Origin: an uncultured Porphyromonadaceae bacterium
GTDB taxonomy: Bacteria > Bacteroidota > Bacteroidia > Bacteroidales > Muribaculaceae
NCBI GenBank assembly: GCA_900541555.1
Contig: UQKE01000041.1
Location: 1 to 21,110 of the forward strand
Length of the DNA stretch: 21,110 nucleotides
Direction: 5' to 3'
Below, one piece after another: positions 1 through 8,371 of this stretch. The position numbers and the translations under genes are program-made. How positions within the stretch are numbered: position 1 is the first letter of the stretch; every line of letters begins with the position of its first letter. A model generated the notes under the pieces. The model had not been told where the DNA came from, did not search any database, and saw nothing but the letters and a program-made list of their open reading frames with translations.

Positions 1-54
1 TTTTATCCGCTTATACAACTTATAATCAGGGATTTAATTTATAGAAGTCCCCTT
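1..54. other. Left edge, non-coding downstream of truA
   Basis: This short AT-rich stretch follows the truA stop codon on the minus strand. I see no gene start, tRNA or convincing terminator hairpin in it. A neighbouring gene may begin just outside the window. Confidence 0.5.
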
Positions 55-873
55 TTATCGAAACAATGGAATGCGGACATCATCCGAAGAACTGCCCACA
101 GGATAGGGATAGACGATGTCCCAAAGGAAAAGCGCATGGCCGGGCACGGAGCTGCCGGCAGCGCAACGGTCCTTTTGCTCGACGATTGCGCAAAATTCGT
201 TCGTGTCGATGTTGTGGCGCCCCACCTCGACAAGCGTGCCGACAATGGCGCGAACCATATTGCGCAAAAAGCGGTCGGCCGTGATGGTAAATACCAATTT
301 CCCATCGATGCGCTTCCATTCGGCTGTGCTGACGTGGCAAATGTTTGTTTTGGCATCGGAATGCAATTTGCTGAAACTCGTGAAATCCGAATAGCGCAGC
401 AATACAGCTGCCGCTTCGTTCATCCGCTCAATGTCGAGACTGAAAGGCGGCGTCCAGCAGAAAGGATAGTCGAAAGGCGATTTCCCCAATCCGATGAAAT
501 ATTTGTAGGTCCGGCTTATGGCATCGAAGCGGGCATGGGCATCGCCGGCCACGGGAAAAATGCCGTATATGGCAATGTCTTTCCCGACAAGGCTGTTGAG
601 CCGGTATGCCAATTTCGCGGTGTCGTCAATTTCGCTTGCCGTGTCGAAATGGGCATACATGCAACGGGCGTTGACGCCGGTGTCGGTGCGTCCGGCGCCG
701 GTGATTGCCATTGGTTGCCGCATCACAGTCGACAGCGCGTCTTCAACGACGCTTTGCACCGTTGTCGCGTTCGGCTGAATTTGCCAACCGTGGAATGGCG
801 CGCCATTGTATGCCAAACGAATGAAATACCGGAATGCCACGTCGTCAGTCTGTTTCGAGATAGGTGTAGCCAT
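55..873 (-). CDS. truA: tRNA pseudouridine synthase A
   Basis: TruA isomerises uridine to pseudouridine at positions 38-40 of the tRNA anticodon stem-loop in the cytoplasm. The 272-aa product has the usual family length. It carries the signature GAGRTDTGVNA (residues 59-69), in which Asp64 is the expected catalytic aspartate, preceded by the early motif YNGAPFHGWQ (22-31) that opens the fold. The C-terminal half contains the conserved FTSFSK and FLRNMVRAIVGTLVEVG segments. The ATG at 873 lies inside the end of speA (stop at 845), so the two genes overlap by 29 nt and truA is probably expressed from the speA transcript by coupled translation. No separate promoter is visible. Identification is secure; only the exact start could shift, because the first dozen residues are not conserved. 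Confidence 0.96.
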   Translation of the reverse strand: MATPISKQTDDVAFRYFIRLAYNGAPFHGWQIQPNATTVQSVVEDALSTVMRQPMAITGAGRTDTGVNARCMYAHFDTASEIDDTAKLAYRLNSLVGKDIAIYGIFPVAGDAHARFDAISRTYKYFIGLGKSPFDYPFCWTPPFSLDIERMNEAAAVLLRYSDFTSFSKLHSDAKTNICHVSTAEWKRIDGKLVFTITADRFLRNMVRAIVGTLVEVGRHNIDTNEFCAIVEQKDRCAAGSSVPGHALFLWDIVYPYPVGSSSDDVRIPLFR

Positions 874-2740
874 AAAGCCCCGACCGGTAGTTGCTCAAAA
901 ATTCGCGGCCTTCTTCGGGAGTTATTTTGCCGCTTTTCATGGATTGCGTCACCCATGTTTCCACATTGCGCACCAATTTCTTGGGGTTGTATTGCACGTA
1001 GTCGAGCACTTCCGCCACGGTTTCTCCGTCGATGATCTGGTCGATTTCGTAGCGATCCTTATAGACGCTGATATGCACGGCATTGGTATCACCAAAGAGA
1101 TTGTGCATGTCGCCGAGGATTTCTTGATATGCGCCGACGAGGAAAACGCCGAGATAGTACGATTCGTTGGATTTCAACGGATGGATCGGCAAAGCGTTGG
1201 CCACGCCGTGGCTGGATATGAAAAAGTTGATTTTTCCGTCGGAGTCGCAAGTGATGTCCTGCAATGTCGCCGTGCGTGAAGGTTTCTCGTCGAGACGGGC
1301 GATGGGCATGATCGGGAACATTTGGTCGATGGCCCAAGAATCCGGCAACGATTGGAAAAGCGAAAAATTGCAGAAATATTTATCGGGAAGCATTTTGGAT
1401 ATTTTCAGTTCTTCGGGCACATGCTTCATGCCTTTGGCGATGTCGTTCACTTCTCTTGCCACTGACCAGAACAGTTCTTCGATTTGCGCGCGCGTGCGCA
1501 AGTCGAGCATGCCGAGGCTGAACAGGTCGAGCGCTTCTTCGCGAATTTGCAACGCGTCGTGCCAGCTTTCGAGCAACGACTGTTGGTTCAACTTGTCCCA
1601 AATCTGATAAAGCTCCCGTGCCAATTCATGGTCTTTTTCGCTGATTTCCTCGTTTTCGTCCCAAATGGGCAAACGGGCAGTTTCGAGCGCTTCGATGATG
1701 AGCAGCGAATGGTGGGCGGAAAGCGAGCGGCCGGACTCTGTAATGATGTTCGGTTGCTTCAATCCGTTTTTTTCGCACACGTCGACGACGGCCGAGACTG
1801 CGTCGTTGGCATATTCTTGTATCGAATAGTTCATGCTGCTTTCGCTCGCGCTGCTGCGCGTGCCGTCGTAGTCTACGCCGAGGCCGCCGCCAATGTCGAT
1901 GAAATCGATATTGAATCCCATTTTCGACAGTTGCACGAAATATTGCGTGGCTTCGCGCAAGGCTGTTTTGATACGCCGTATTTTCGTGATTTGGCTGCCT
2001 ATATGGAAGTGGATGAGTTTCAAGCAATCGGACATTTTGCTTTTTTCGAGCATGTCGACCGCTTCGAGCAACTCGCTCGAATTAAGTCCGAATTTGCTTT
2101 GATCGCCGCCCGATTCTTCCCATTTCCCGCTGCCCGAACTCGACAGTTTGATGCGAATGCCGATGTTGGGGCGCACGCCGAGGCGTTTGGCGATGGTGGC
2201 AATCAAGCGCAATTCGTTCAATTTCTCGACGACGATAAAAATGCGCCGCCCCATTTTGTGGGCGAGCAAAGCCAATTCGATATAGTTTTCGTCTTTATAT
2301 CCGTTGCAAATGATCAGGTTTTTTTCGTCGATGCTCGTGGCGAGCACGGCATGCAGTTCGGGTTTGGATCCGGCTTCAAGCCCGATGTTGAATTTTTTCC
2401 CGTGCGACACGATTTCTTCCACCACTTGCCGCATCTGGTTTACTTTTATGGGGTAAATGATAAAATTTTGCGCATCATATTTATATTCGTCGGCCGCTTT
2501 CCGGAAACAGCAAGATATTTTTTCGATCCGATTGTCGAGGATGTCGGGGAAACGAAGCAACACGGGCGCCGTGATGTCGCGCACTTGCAGTTCGTCCATC
2601 AAATCTTTCAAATCGACAGATGCATATCCTTCGCGCGGGGTCACTTGAACGTGTCCTTTCTCGTTGATTGAGAAGTATTTCATTCCCCAACCGTGGATGT
2701 TGTACAGCTCTGCGCTGTCTTCAATGCGCCATTTTCTCAT
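845..2740 (-). CDS. speA: Biosynthetic arginine decarboxylase
   Basis: SpeA is a PLP-dependent fold-III (alanine-racemase-like) decarboxylase that converts arginine to agmatine, feeding putrescine and polyamine synthesis. The 631-aa length matches the biosynthetic type. Visible landmarks are YPIKVNQ, with Lys99 as the expected PLP Schiff-base lysine; GLEAGSKPEL; HFHIGSQ; the phosphate-binding glycine stretch DIGGGLGVDYDG; ESGRS; and DITCDSDG, with Cys498 as the conserved catalytic cysteine. The N-terminal WRIEDSAELYNIHGWG is typical of the family. The ATG at 2740 sits about 40 nt below a good Bacteroidetes promoter in the gap after mfd, so the gene can be transcribed independently of mfd. truA follows with an overlap. 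Identity is very secure. Confidence 0.97.
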   Translation of the reverse strand: MRKWRIEDSAELYNIHGWGMKYFSINEKGHVQVTPREGYASVDLKDLMDELQVRDITAPVLLRFPDILDNRIEKISCCFRKAADEYKYDAQNFIIYPIKVNQMRQVVEEIVSHGKKFNIGLEAGSKPELHAVLATSIDEKNLIICNGYKDENYIELALLAHKMGRRIFIVVEKLNELRLIATIAKRLGVRPNIGIRIKLSSSGSGKWEESGGDQSKFGLNSSELLEAVDMLEKSKMSDCLKLIHFHIGSQITKIRRIKTALREATQYFVQLSKMGFNIDFIDIGGGLGVDYDGTRSSASESSMNYSIQEYANDAVSAVVDVCEKNGLKQPNIITESGRSLSAHHSLLIIEALETARLPIWDENEEISEKDHELARELYQIWDKLNQQSLLESWHDALQIREEALDLFSLGMLDLRTRAQIEELFWSVAREVNDIAKGMKHVPEELKISKMLPDKYFCNFSLFQSLPDSWAIDQMFPIMPIARLDEKPSRTATLQDITCDSDGKINFFISSHGVANALPIHPLKSNESYYLGVFLVGAYQEILGDMHNLFGDTNAVHISVYKDRYEIDQIIDGETVAEVLDYVQYNPKKLVRNVETWVTQSMKSGKITPEEGREFLSNYRSGLYGYTYLETD

Positions 2741-2786
2741 TTCGATTTATATAAACAATTAAAAATTAGCAATTTAATACTTTCTG

Positions 2787-2816
2787 CAAAAATACAATCT
2801 TTAAGCGAATCTACAA
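2787..2816 (-). promoter_or_regulatory. Promoter of speA-truA
   Basis: On the minus strand there is a TTTG element (2817-2814) and a -7 element TATTTTTG (2794-2787) separated by exactly 19 nt. This matches the Bacteroidetes sigma-ABfr consensus TTTG / TAnnTTTG. The predicted transcript start near 2781 gives a leader of about 40 nt before the speA ATG. It lies in the 104-nt gap between mfd and speA. Confidence 0.7.
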
Positions 2817-2844
2817 AATCGCAGTGTCGGCCATGTTGCGCTTG

Positions 2845-5800
2845 TCATACGGTTTCCAGATGGGAAATGGCGGTGACGATGTCGTTCGCTTCGCGGACGG
2901 AACCGACGTTGGCGACGGACATCGAGCGGCGGCCGTTTACTTCGCGCAATTGGCAACGCCGCGGGTGGTCCTGCAAATAATGCAGAATGCGGCCGAAGGC
3001 CGGCGATTGGTAGTAGGCGGCATTGTCGGCAGAAACGAAAAAGAGCGTCATTTTGCCTTGTTTCAGCACGATTTTCTCAATGCCGAGGCGTCGTGCCGTG
3101 CGTCGCAAGGCGACGATTGTGATCAGTTCGAGGGCTTGGTCGGGTATTTTCCCGAAACGGTCTTCCATGCGTTGGCAGAAAGCGTCCACGTCTTCTGCCC
3201 GCTCCATGTTGTCGAGTTCTTGATAGAGCAATATGCGTTCGCTTTCTTGCGGCACGTAGGAAGCAGGAAAGAGAATTTCAAGATCGCTTTCGATGGTGCA
3301 ATCGTTGGCGTAAGATGTCGGTTCGGCAGCATGCTGGTCGGCGAAAGTGTCGGCAAATTCTTCTGTTTTCAGTTCGGTGACGGCTTCGCGCAATATTTTT
3401 TGGTATGTCTCGTAGCCGAGGTCGGCGATAAATCCGCTTTGTTCCGCGCCCAGCAGGTTGCCGGCTCCGCGAATGTCGAGATCTTGCATGGCGATATGGA
3501 TGCCGCTGCCCAGATCTGAAAAGCTTTCAATCGCTTGCAACCTCCGCCGCGCTATGGGCGACAATGGAAGGCCGGCAGGAACGAGCAGGTAGCAAAAGGC
3601 TTTTCGATTGCTTCGCCCTACGCGTCCGCGCAATTGATGGAGCTCGCTGAGCCCGAAATTTTGCGCGTTGTTGATGATGATGGTGTTCACGTTCGGCATG
3701 TCGAGCCCTGATTCGATGATGGTTGTTGCCAGCAAAATGTCGTAGCGATGCGCTGCGAAGTCGATGATGGTTTGTTCGAGCTTCTCGGACGGCATTTGCC
3801 CGTGGCCGACGGCTGTTCGGGCATCCGGCACAAGTCGGCGCACGCGGCTTTCGAGCTCGAAAAGTTGCTCTATGCGGTTGTTGACGACAAACACTTGCCC
3901 GCCACGGGCCAATTCGAAGTTGACGGCTTCGCGGATAATGTCGTCGTCGGCCGGCGTGACGCTTGTCACGATGGGATAGCGGTTGGGCGGCGGCGTGTTG
4001 ATTGCGCTTAAATCGCGTGCTCCCATCAAAGAAAATTGCAATGTGCGCGGAATCGGAGTTGCCGACATCGTGAGCGTGTCGACATTGATTTTCATTTGTT
4101 TCAGTTTCTCTTTGACGGCTACTCCGAACTTTTGCTCCTCGTCGACGACAAGCAATCCGAGGTCCTTGAATTTGACGTTTTTTCCAATCAGCTTGTGCGT
4201 TCCTATGATAATGTCGATTTTCCCTTCCGCCAATTCTTCAAGAATGCGTTTCACGTCTTTTGGCTTGCGTGCGCGGCTGAGATAATCCACTTTGACAGGA
4301 AGATCTTTCAATCGCTCGCTGAATGTGTTGAAATGCTGGTATGCCAGCACGGTGGTGGGAACAAGCACAGCTGTTTGCTTGCCATCGGTTGCAGCCTTGA
4401 ATGCCGCGCGAATGGCCACTTCTGTTTTCCCGAATCCGACATCCCCGCAAATCAGGCGGTCCATCGGACGGTCGCTTTCCATGTCGGCTTTGACTGCTTG
4501 TGTCGCTTTCAATTGGTCGGGCGTGTCTTCGTAGATAAACGAGGCTTCCAATTCTTGTTGCAAATAGCTGTCGGGGGAGAACGCGAAGCCTTTCTCTGCG
4601 CGGCGGGCGGCATAAAGGCGGATGAGGTCGCGGGCTATGTCTTTCAACTTGCTTTTGGTCCGCTCCTTCAATTTGTTCCATGCGCCGGAACCTAACTTGT
4701 TCAAGCGCGGCTCGACGCCCTCCTTGCCTCGATATTTTGCGAGTTTGTGCAATGAGTGGATTGACACGAAGATTTTGTCGTCGTTGAGATAGGTGAGCTT
4801 TATCATTTCTTGCATCTTCCCGTTGACGGCAGTGCGCACCAAGCCTCCGAAGCGCCCTACGCCGTGGTCGACGTGCACAATGTAGTCGCCCACTTCAATT
4901 TGCGACAGTTCTTTCAGCGACAATGCGAGTTTTCCGCTTCGCGCGCGGTCGCTTTTCAATGTGTATTTATGGAAACGTTCGAAAATTTGATGGTCGGTGA
5001 ACGCGCATATTTTCAACGTGTGGTCGATAAATCCTTCGTGCAAAGTGCGGAAGACCGGAACGAACGAGATGTCGTCGCCTCGATCGGCGAAGATGACGCG
5101 AAGCCGTTCGAATTGCGGCTCGCTGTCGGACAACACGTAAATGGAATAGCCTTCTTTCCGGAAGTTTTTAAACGATTCGCTGATGATGTCAAAATTTTTG
5201 TGGAACACGCCTTGCGGCGCTGTCTCGAACGTCAAGCTCGCATCGTAGTTGCCACGGTTGGAAACGGCGTAGTCGAGCGTGCGGAATTGTGACAATGAAT
5301 CGCAAAACGCATCGGCGTCGACAACGTGGCTCATGGCGTCGGCATCGCCTTCTTTCGAGATAATCGCGCTTTCCGAAAGTGTTTCTGCCGCTATCGCATG
5401 GATGCGTTGGCAAAGCCATTCGCGGTCGTGGATCAGCAGCATGGCGTCGTTGCCGGCGAAATCGAGCAATGACTGCTTTCCGGAATCAGCCAAATTGTTG
5501 ACTACCGTGATGTCGTCGATTTGCTGTTCCGAAAGTTGCGTTTCGATGTTAAACGTGCGAATGCTTTCTATGTCGTCGCCAAAAAAATCGATTCGGTAGG
5601 GCAACTCGTTGGAGTATGAGAAAATGTCGAGGATTGAGCCTCGAATGGCAAATTGCCCCGGCTCATAGACATAGTCGGTTTCTTCAAATCCGTTTTCCCG
5701 CAGTCGTTGCGCGACAACGGTCAAATCGGCAGTTCCGCCTTTTTTAAATCTCAAAGTGTTGTCGTCCAGAATCTTTTTTGATGCCACTTTTTCGGCCAAA

Positions 5801-6219
5801 GCCTCCGGATAGCTCACGAGAATGCGGGCAGTGCCGCTGTCCCAACGGCTCAACGCTTCGGCACGCAATATTTGCGACGGCGGATCGGGCTGCCCGTATT
5901 TGATGTCGCGCTTGTAGCCGGACGGGAAAAACAAGACGGCTTCGTCGCCGCAAAGCGCGCAAAGATCGCCGTAGAGATAGCCGGCCTCGTCGAGGTCGTT
6001 GGCAATAGCTATGTATGGATGTTTCGACGGAGGAAGCTGAGAAAACACGACAGCCGGCGCAGAGCCCGTAAGCCCGTCGATTTTAAGGCGGAAAGCCTTT
6101 TTGTCCTCGACAAGTTTCGACAATGCTTTTTTTCGCAAAGGAGGCATCAATCGTTCGCACAGCGCAGCGATGCCGATTGGCTTGTCGGATTTCGAGTCGG
6201 ATTGTTTGGCAGCCTGCAC
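2845..6219 (-). CDS. mfd: Transcription-repair coupling factor
   Basis: Mfd is the ATP-dependent translocase that removes RNA polymerase stalled at DNA lesions and recruits UvrA for nucleotide-excision repair. The 1124 aa match the family length. Domains in order are the UvrB-like N-terminal module (about 45-345, with RGSILDIF and DFFGDDIESIRTFN), the CarD-like RNA-polymerase interaction domain (about 435-500, GDYIVHVDHGVGRF), helicase lobe 1 with Walker A GDVGFGKT (592-599) and DEEQ (693-696), lobe 2 with the TRG region (GGQVFVVNNRIEQLF) and HQLRGRVGRS, then the C-terminal TRCF domain. The start codon is GTG at 6219: an in-frame TAG, which is also the ctp stop, lies one codon upstream. The next internal ATG is codon 25. 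Tight linkage to ctp suggests co-transcription. Confidence 0.96.
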   Translation of the reverse strand: MQAAKQSDSKSDKPIGIAALCERLMPPLRKKALSKLVEDKKAFRLKIDGLTGSAPAVVFSQLPPSKHPYIAIANDLDEAGYLYGDLCALCGDEAVLFFPSGYKRDIKYGQPDPPSQILRAEALSRWDSGTARILVSYPEALAEKVASKKILDDNTLRFKKGGTADLTVVAQRLRENGFEETDYVYEPGQFAIRGSILDIFSYSNELPYRIDFFGDDIESIRTFNIETQLSEQQIDDITVVNNLADSGKQSLLDFAGNDAMLLIHDREWLCQRIHAIAAETLSESAIISKEGDADAMSHVVDADAFCDSLSQFRTLDYAVSNRGNYDASLTFETAPQGVFHKNFDIISESFKNFRKEGYSIYVLSDSEPQFERLRVIFADRGDDISFVPVFRTLHEGFIDHTLKICAFTDHQIFERFHKYTLKSDRARSGKLALSLKELSQIEVGDYIVHVDHGVGRFGGLVRTAVNGKMQEMIKLTYLNDDKIFVSIHSLHKLAKYRGKEGVEPRLNKLGSGAWNKLKERTKSKLKDIARDLIRLYAARRAEKGFAFSPDSYLQQELEASFIYEDTPDQLKATQAVKADMESDRPMDRLICGDVGFGKTEVAIRAAFKAATDGKQTAVLVPTTVLAYQHFNTFSERLKDLPVKVDYLSRARKPKDVKRILEELAEGKIDIIIGTHKLIGKNVKFKDLGLLVVDEEQKFGVAVKEKLKQMKINVDTLTMSATPIPRTLQFSLMGARDLSAINTPPPNRYPIVTSVTPADDDIIREAVNFELARGGQVFVVNNRIEQLFELESRVRRLVPDARTAVGHGQMPSEKLEQTIIDFAAHRYDILLATTIIESGLDMPNVNTIIINNAQNFGLSELHQLRGRVGRSNRKAFCYLLVPAGLPLSPIARRRLQAIESFSDLGSGIHIAMQDLDIRGAGNLLGAEQSGFIADLGYETYQKILREAVTELKTEEFADTFADQHAAEPTSYANDCTIESDLEILFPASYVPQESERILLYQELDNMERAEDVDAFCQRMEDRFGKIPDQALELITIVALRRTARRLGIEKIVLKQGKMTLFFVSADNAAYYQSPAFGRILHYLQDHPRRCQLREVNGRRSMSVANVGSVREANDIVTAISHLETV

Positions 6220-6222
6220 TAT

Positions 6223-7914
6223 CTATTCCTTGTCTGATTCGGTTTTCGGAGAAAGAATGCGCTTGTATTCCTCGGGATCGTTCAGCACTTTTGCCGCAGC
6301 TTCTATGCCGACATCGTCTTTCAAGCTGTAGATGATGCGCCCGCGCTCGAAGTAGTAGCGCGATAATATTTCAGGCACCAAAATGTCTTCAATGGCCTTG
6401 CGGTTGTTGTCAAGGTCTTGTTCGAGATTGTGTTTCAATAATTTGGCCAATGCGTCGAATGCCTGTCGGGTGGAATCGTTCATGTAACCTTCGATTTCTG
6501 CCGTTTCGCGCAATTGGTCGAGACCGGTTTCACAAACTTTGTCGTAGTTGAATTTTTCAGGATCTATAAATTGCTTGAATTCGGCAAAGTCGGCATCGGA
6601 AAGTTTGAATTGCTCCGGCGATGCGATGGTGTCGTGTTCGGTGGCAAATTTCGTGGCAAAATCGAAAGCCCAGTCGTCAACGTAGATATTGTACGTGAGG
6701 CGGCTGATTTTCCCCCAGTCCACAGTGATGTCGGGCGTGATGCCTCCGCCGTCGCGCACTTCACGGCCGTGAAGTGTCCGGAAAACAGTGGTCAAGCTGT
6801 CGGGAATGCGTTCGGCAGAGCCGTCGGCGGAGCGGTGGGAATAGTCGATGGCTTGTATCAAGCGCCCGCTGGGAATGTAGTATTTTGCAGTGGTCACCTT
6901 AACCATGTTGTCGAATGGCAGCGACAGGGTCGTTTGTACCAAACCTTTCCCGAACGAACGAGTGCCGACGACTACCGCGCGGTCGAGATCCTGCATTGCG
7001 CCTGTAACGATTTCTGCGGCCGATGCCGACCCGCCGTCGATAAGCACGCAAAGCGGTATTTCAGTGTCGATGGGTTTTTGTGTCGTTTTATAGATTCGTT
7101 CTTCTGTCTTTTCGCGGCCTTTGGTGCGGATGATTTCCGTGTTTTTCGGGACAAAGAAATTGGCGATTTGCACGGCACTCTCCACCAATCCACCGCCATT
7201 TCCGCGCAAATCGAGCACAATCGACTTCACGTTCGGATTTTTTTTCAGTTCGAGCAACGCTGTTTTCACTTCTTCCGGCGATGTCTCGGTGAATTGGGTC
7301 AGTTGGATGTATCCGATGCCATTGTCGAGCGCAGCATAGTAAGGCACCGAAGGCATTTGTATCTTTTTCCTTACGATGGTGAACGACAGGATGCTATCCT
7401 CCACGTAAGGACGATCCACGACGACGCGCACCGGCGTATTGGCTTGGCCTTTCAAGTGGTCGCTCACTTGCGATACCGTCCAATTAAGCGTGGAATCGTT
7501 GTCGATCATGATGATGCGGTCGCCCTGGCGCAATCCCGCTGTCGCAGCAGGGCTGCCTTCATAAGGATCGGCGATGACAACGCCGTTGTTTTTTGTCTGT
7601 CGGATGACGGAGCCGATGCCCCCGTATTCCCCTGTTGTCGACATTGACATGAAATCGTCGCGCTCGTCGGCGGGAATGTATTCCGTATAGGGATCCAATT
7701 CGCGCAGCATGGCATTGATGGCCGTGGTGATTGATTGTTCGGCATCGACAGTGTCGACATAGCGTGTCAGCAGTTCTTTGTACAACGAGTTGAATACCGT
7801 CAGATTGCGGGCGGCTGCCGCTTCGTCGCCTTTTCCTCCCACTGCTGCAACGACCGACGGAGCGGCTATTGCCAGCACAACGGCGGCGATCCATTTTCCG
7901 GAAATTTTTGTCAT
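6223..7914 (-). CDS. S41 family C-terminal processing peptidase (Ctp/Tsp-like)
   Basis: This is a periplasmic serine protease with a PDZ domain, of the S41A family that trims or degrades proteins from their C-termini. From the ATG at 7914 the product is 563 aa. Residues 1-24 form a signal peptide (MTKISGKW, then a hydrophobic stretch ending in VAA). The PDZ region spans about 95-180 (GIGSVI, GSPAATAGLRQGDRI). The catalytic core has DLRGNGGG (235-242), GGSASAAE with Ser298, and RSFGKG with Lys323; the 25-residue spacing is that of the S41 Ser-Lys dyad. The frame stays open to an ATG at 8118, but I prefer 7914: the signal peptide then sits at the N-terminus, and the extra 68 residues would run through a plus-strand promoter motif. 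mfd follows after 3 nt. Confidence 0.92.
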   Translation of the reverse strand: MTKISGKWIAAVVLAIAAPSVVAAVGGKGDEAAAARNLTVFNSLYKELLTRYVDTVDAEQSITTAINAMLRELDPYTEYIPADERDDFMSMSTTGEYGGIGSVIRQTKNNGVVIADPYEGSPAATAGLRQGDRIIMIDNDSTLNWTVSQVSDHLKGQANTPVRVVVDRPYVEDSILSFTIVRKKIQMPSVPYYAALDNGIGYIQLTQFTETSPEEVKTALLELKKNPNVKSIVLDLRGNGGGLVESAVQIANFFVPKNTEIIRTKGREKTEERIYKTTQKPIDTEIPLCVLIDGGSASAAEIVTGAMQDLDRAVVVGTRSFGKGLVQTTLSLPFDNMVKVTTAKYYIPSGRLIQAIDYSHRSADGSAERIPDSLTTVFRTLHGREVRDGGGITPDITVDWGKISRLTYNIYVDDWAFDFATKFATEHDTIASPEQFKLSDADFAEFKQFIDPEKFNYDKVCETGLDQLRETAEIEGYMNDSTRQAFDALAKLLKHNLEQDLDNNRKAIEDILVPEILSRYYFERGRIIYSLKDDVGIEAAAKVLNDPEEYKRILSPKTESDKE

Positions 7915-8063
7915 ATTTGCTTGTTCGATGAAATTGTCGGCTAAATTACGTATTTTTGAACAGATACGAGCCGTCCCGAATGCAAATTCTTGCAAAATCC
8001 GCACATTGGAGCTTCGTCTTGACGATAGGACTCGTTTCAGCAAGACAAATCCAACTGGTATGA

Positions 8064-8093
8064 TTGATTTGCATTCAAATGTTTTTATCTTTG
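8064..8093 (+). promoter_or_regulatory. Plus-strand promoter upstream of the hsd cassette
   Basis: TTG at 8064-8066 and TATCTTTG at 8086-8093 are separated by 19 nt, a full match to the Bacteroidetes -33/-7 arrangement. The predicted start is near 8097-8100, which could give a roughly 270-nt leader to hsdM or serve the short ORF at 8179. It lies opposite the upstream extension of the ctp frame, which supports the downstream ctp start. Confidence 0.55.
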
Positions 8094-8159
8094 CATAATA
8101 TAAGCTGCACCTCGGCATAATCGCTCAAACAAGTTTGGCGCTTTGCTCTCGGTTTGCAT

Positions 8160-8167
8160 TATCTTTG
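8160..8167 (+). promoter_or_regulatory. Second -7 element just before a 35-aa ORF
   Basis: TATCTTTG sits 11 nt before an ATG pair at 8179. A TTTG at 8134-8137 lies 22 nt upstream of it, slightly longer than the preferred spacing. The arrangement looks like the promoter and start of a native gene whose remainder is missing. Transcripts could continue into hsdM. Confidence 0.4.
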
Positions 8168-8178
8168 CCGGCAAAACA

Positions 8179-8286
8179 ATGATGGATAGCCCTCTAAGAA
8201 TTGAAATAAAGACGCGTTTGAAGGAGAAGGGCTTCGGGCGGATTAGACCGATGAAAATTTTGGCTTTCCAACTTTTTTGCCTTTAA
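8179..8286 (+). pseudogene. 35-aa ORF, possibly the 5' remnant of a gene cut at the cassette edge
   Basis: The frame runs ATG ATG GAT ... TAA and encodes 35 residues beginning MMDSPLRIEIKTRLKEKG and ending in FQLFCL. The first 18 residues loosely resemble the N-terminus of small XRE-type helix-turn-helix regulators (basic amphipathic helix followed by EKG), after which any resemblance stops. A -7 element lies directly upstream, and the 3' end overlaps the loop of a strong inverted repeat. I read it as a truncated native gene at the island junction, but it could be a short leader peptide for hsdM or chance. No matching 3' half is visible at the right edge. Confidence 0.3.
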
Positions 8287-8303
8287 TCGTTGGAAACCAA
8301 AAT
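8257..8303. repeat. 15-bp inverted repeat with 16-nt loop upstream of hsdM
   Basis: The left arm ATTTTGGCTTTCCAAC (8257-8272) and right arm GTTGGAAACCAAAAT (8289-8303) pair over 15 bp with a single bulged C at 8264, around a 16-nt loop. A T-rich but interrupted stretch follows (8304-8315). It may act as a partial terminator or attenuator ahead of hsdM, as a protein-binding site, or be a relic of the insertion. Confidence 0.6.
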
Positions 8304-8346
8304 GTGTTGTTTTGTTGAGTATAAATGCTGCATGTGGCACGTGAGG

Positions 8347-8357
8347 AATTTATTGCA
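8347..8357 (-). repeat. Inverted copy of the 11-mer found at the right cassette edge
   Basis: AATTTATTGCA here is the exact reverse complement of TGCAATAAATT at 17467-17477 and 17579-17589. It lies 14 nt before the hsdM ATG, preceded by GTGAGG, a hexamer that also occurs close to the right-hand copy at 17579 (17569-17574). Function is unknown. Confidence 0.4.
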
Positions 8358-8371
8358 CAAGATAAATCATT

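Larger units (their letters stand above)
7915..8371. other. Intergenic region between ctp and the hsd cassette
   Basis: This is the divergent spacer between ctp (minus) and hsdM (plus), and the likely left edge of the accessory cassette. It holds two plus-strand Bacteroidetes-type -7 motifs, a 35-codon ORF, a long inverted repeat and one inverted copy of an 11-mer also found beyond the metallopeptidase gene. I find no clear minus-strand -7 motif for ctp; the best match, near 7940, is poor. No tRNA or integrase is present. Confidence 0.6.

Noticed and set aside
1484..2671. 395-codon open frame on the plus strand opposite speA, and similar long frames at 136-1035, 6514-7647 and 17865-18893
   Set aside because: They mirror well-identified genes on the other strand, contain no recognisable domains, and are expected from the codon bias of these moderately GC-rich genes.
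7915..8118. 68-residue N-terminal extension of the S41 peptidase
   Set aside because: It would bury the signal peptide inside the protein and overlaps a good opposite-strand promoter; the ATG at 7914 places the signal peptide at the N-terminus.
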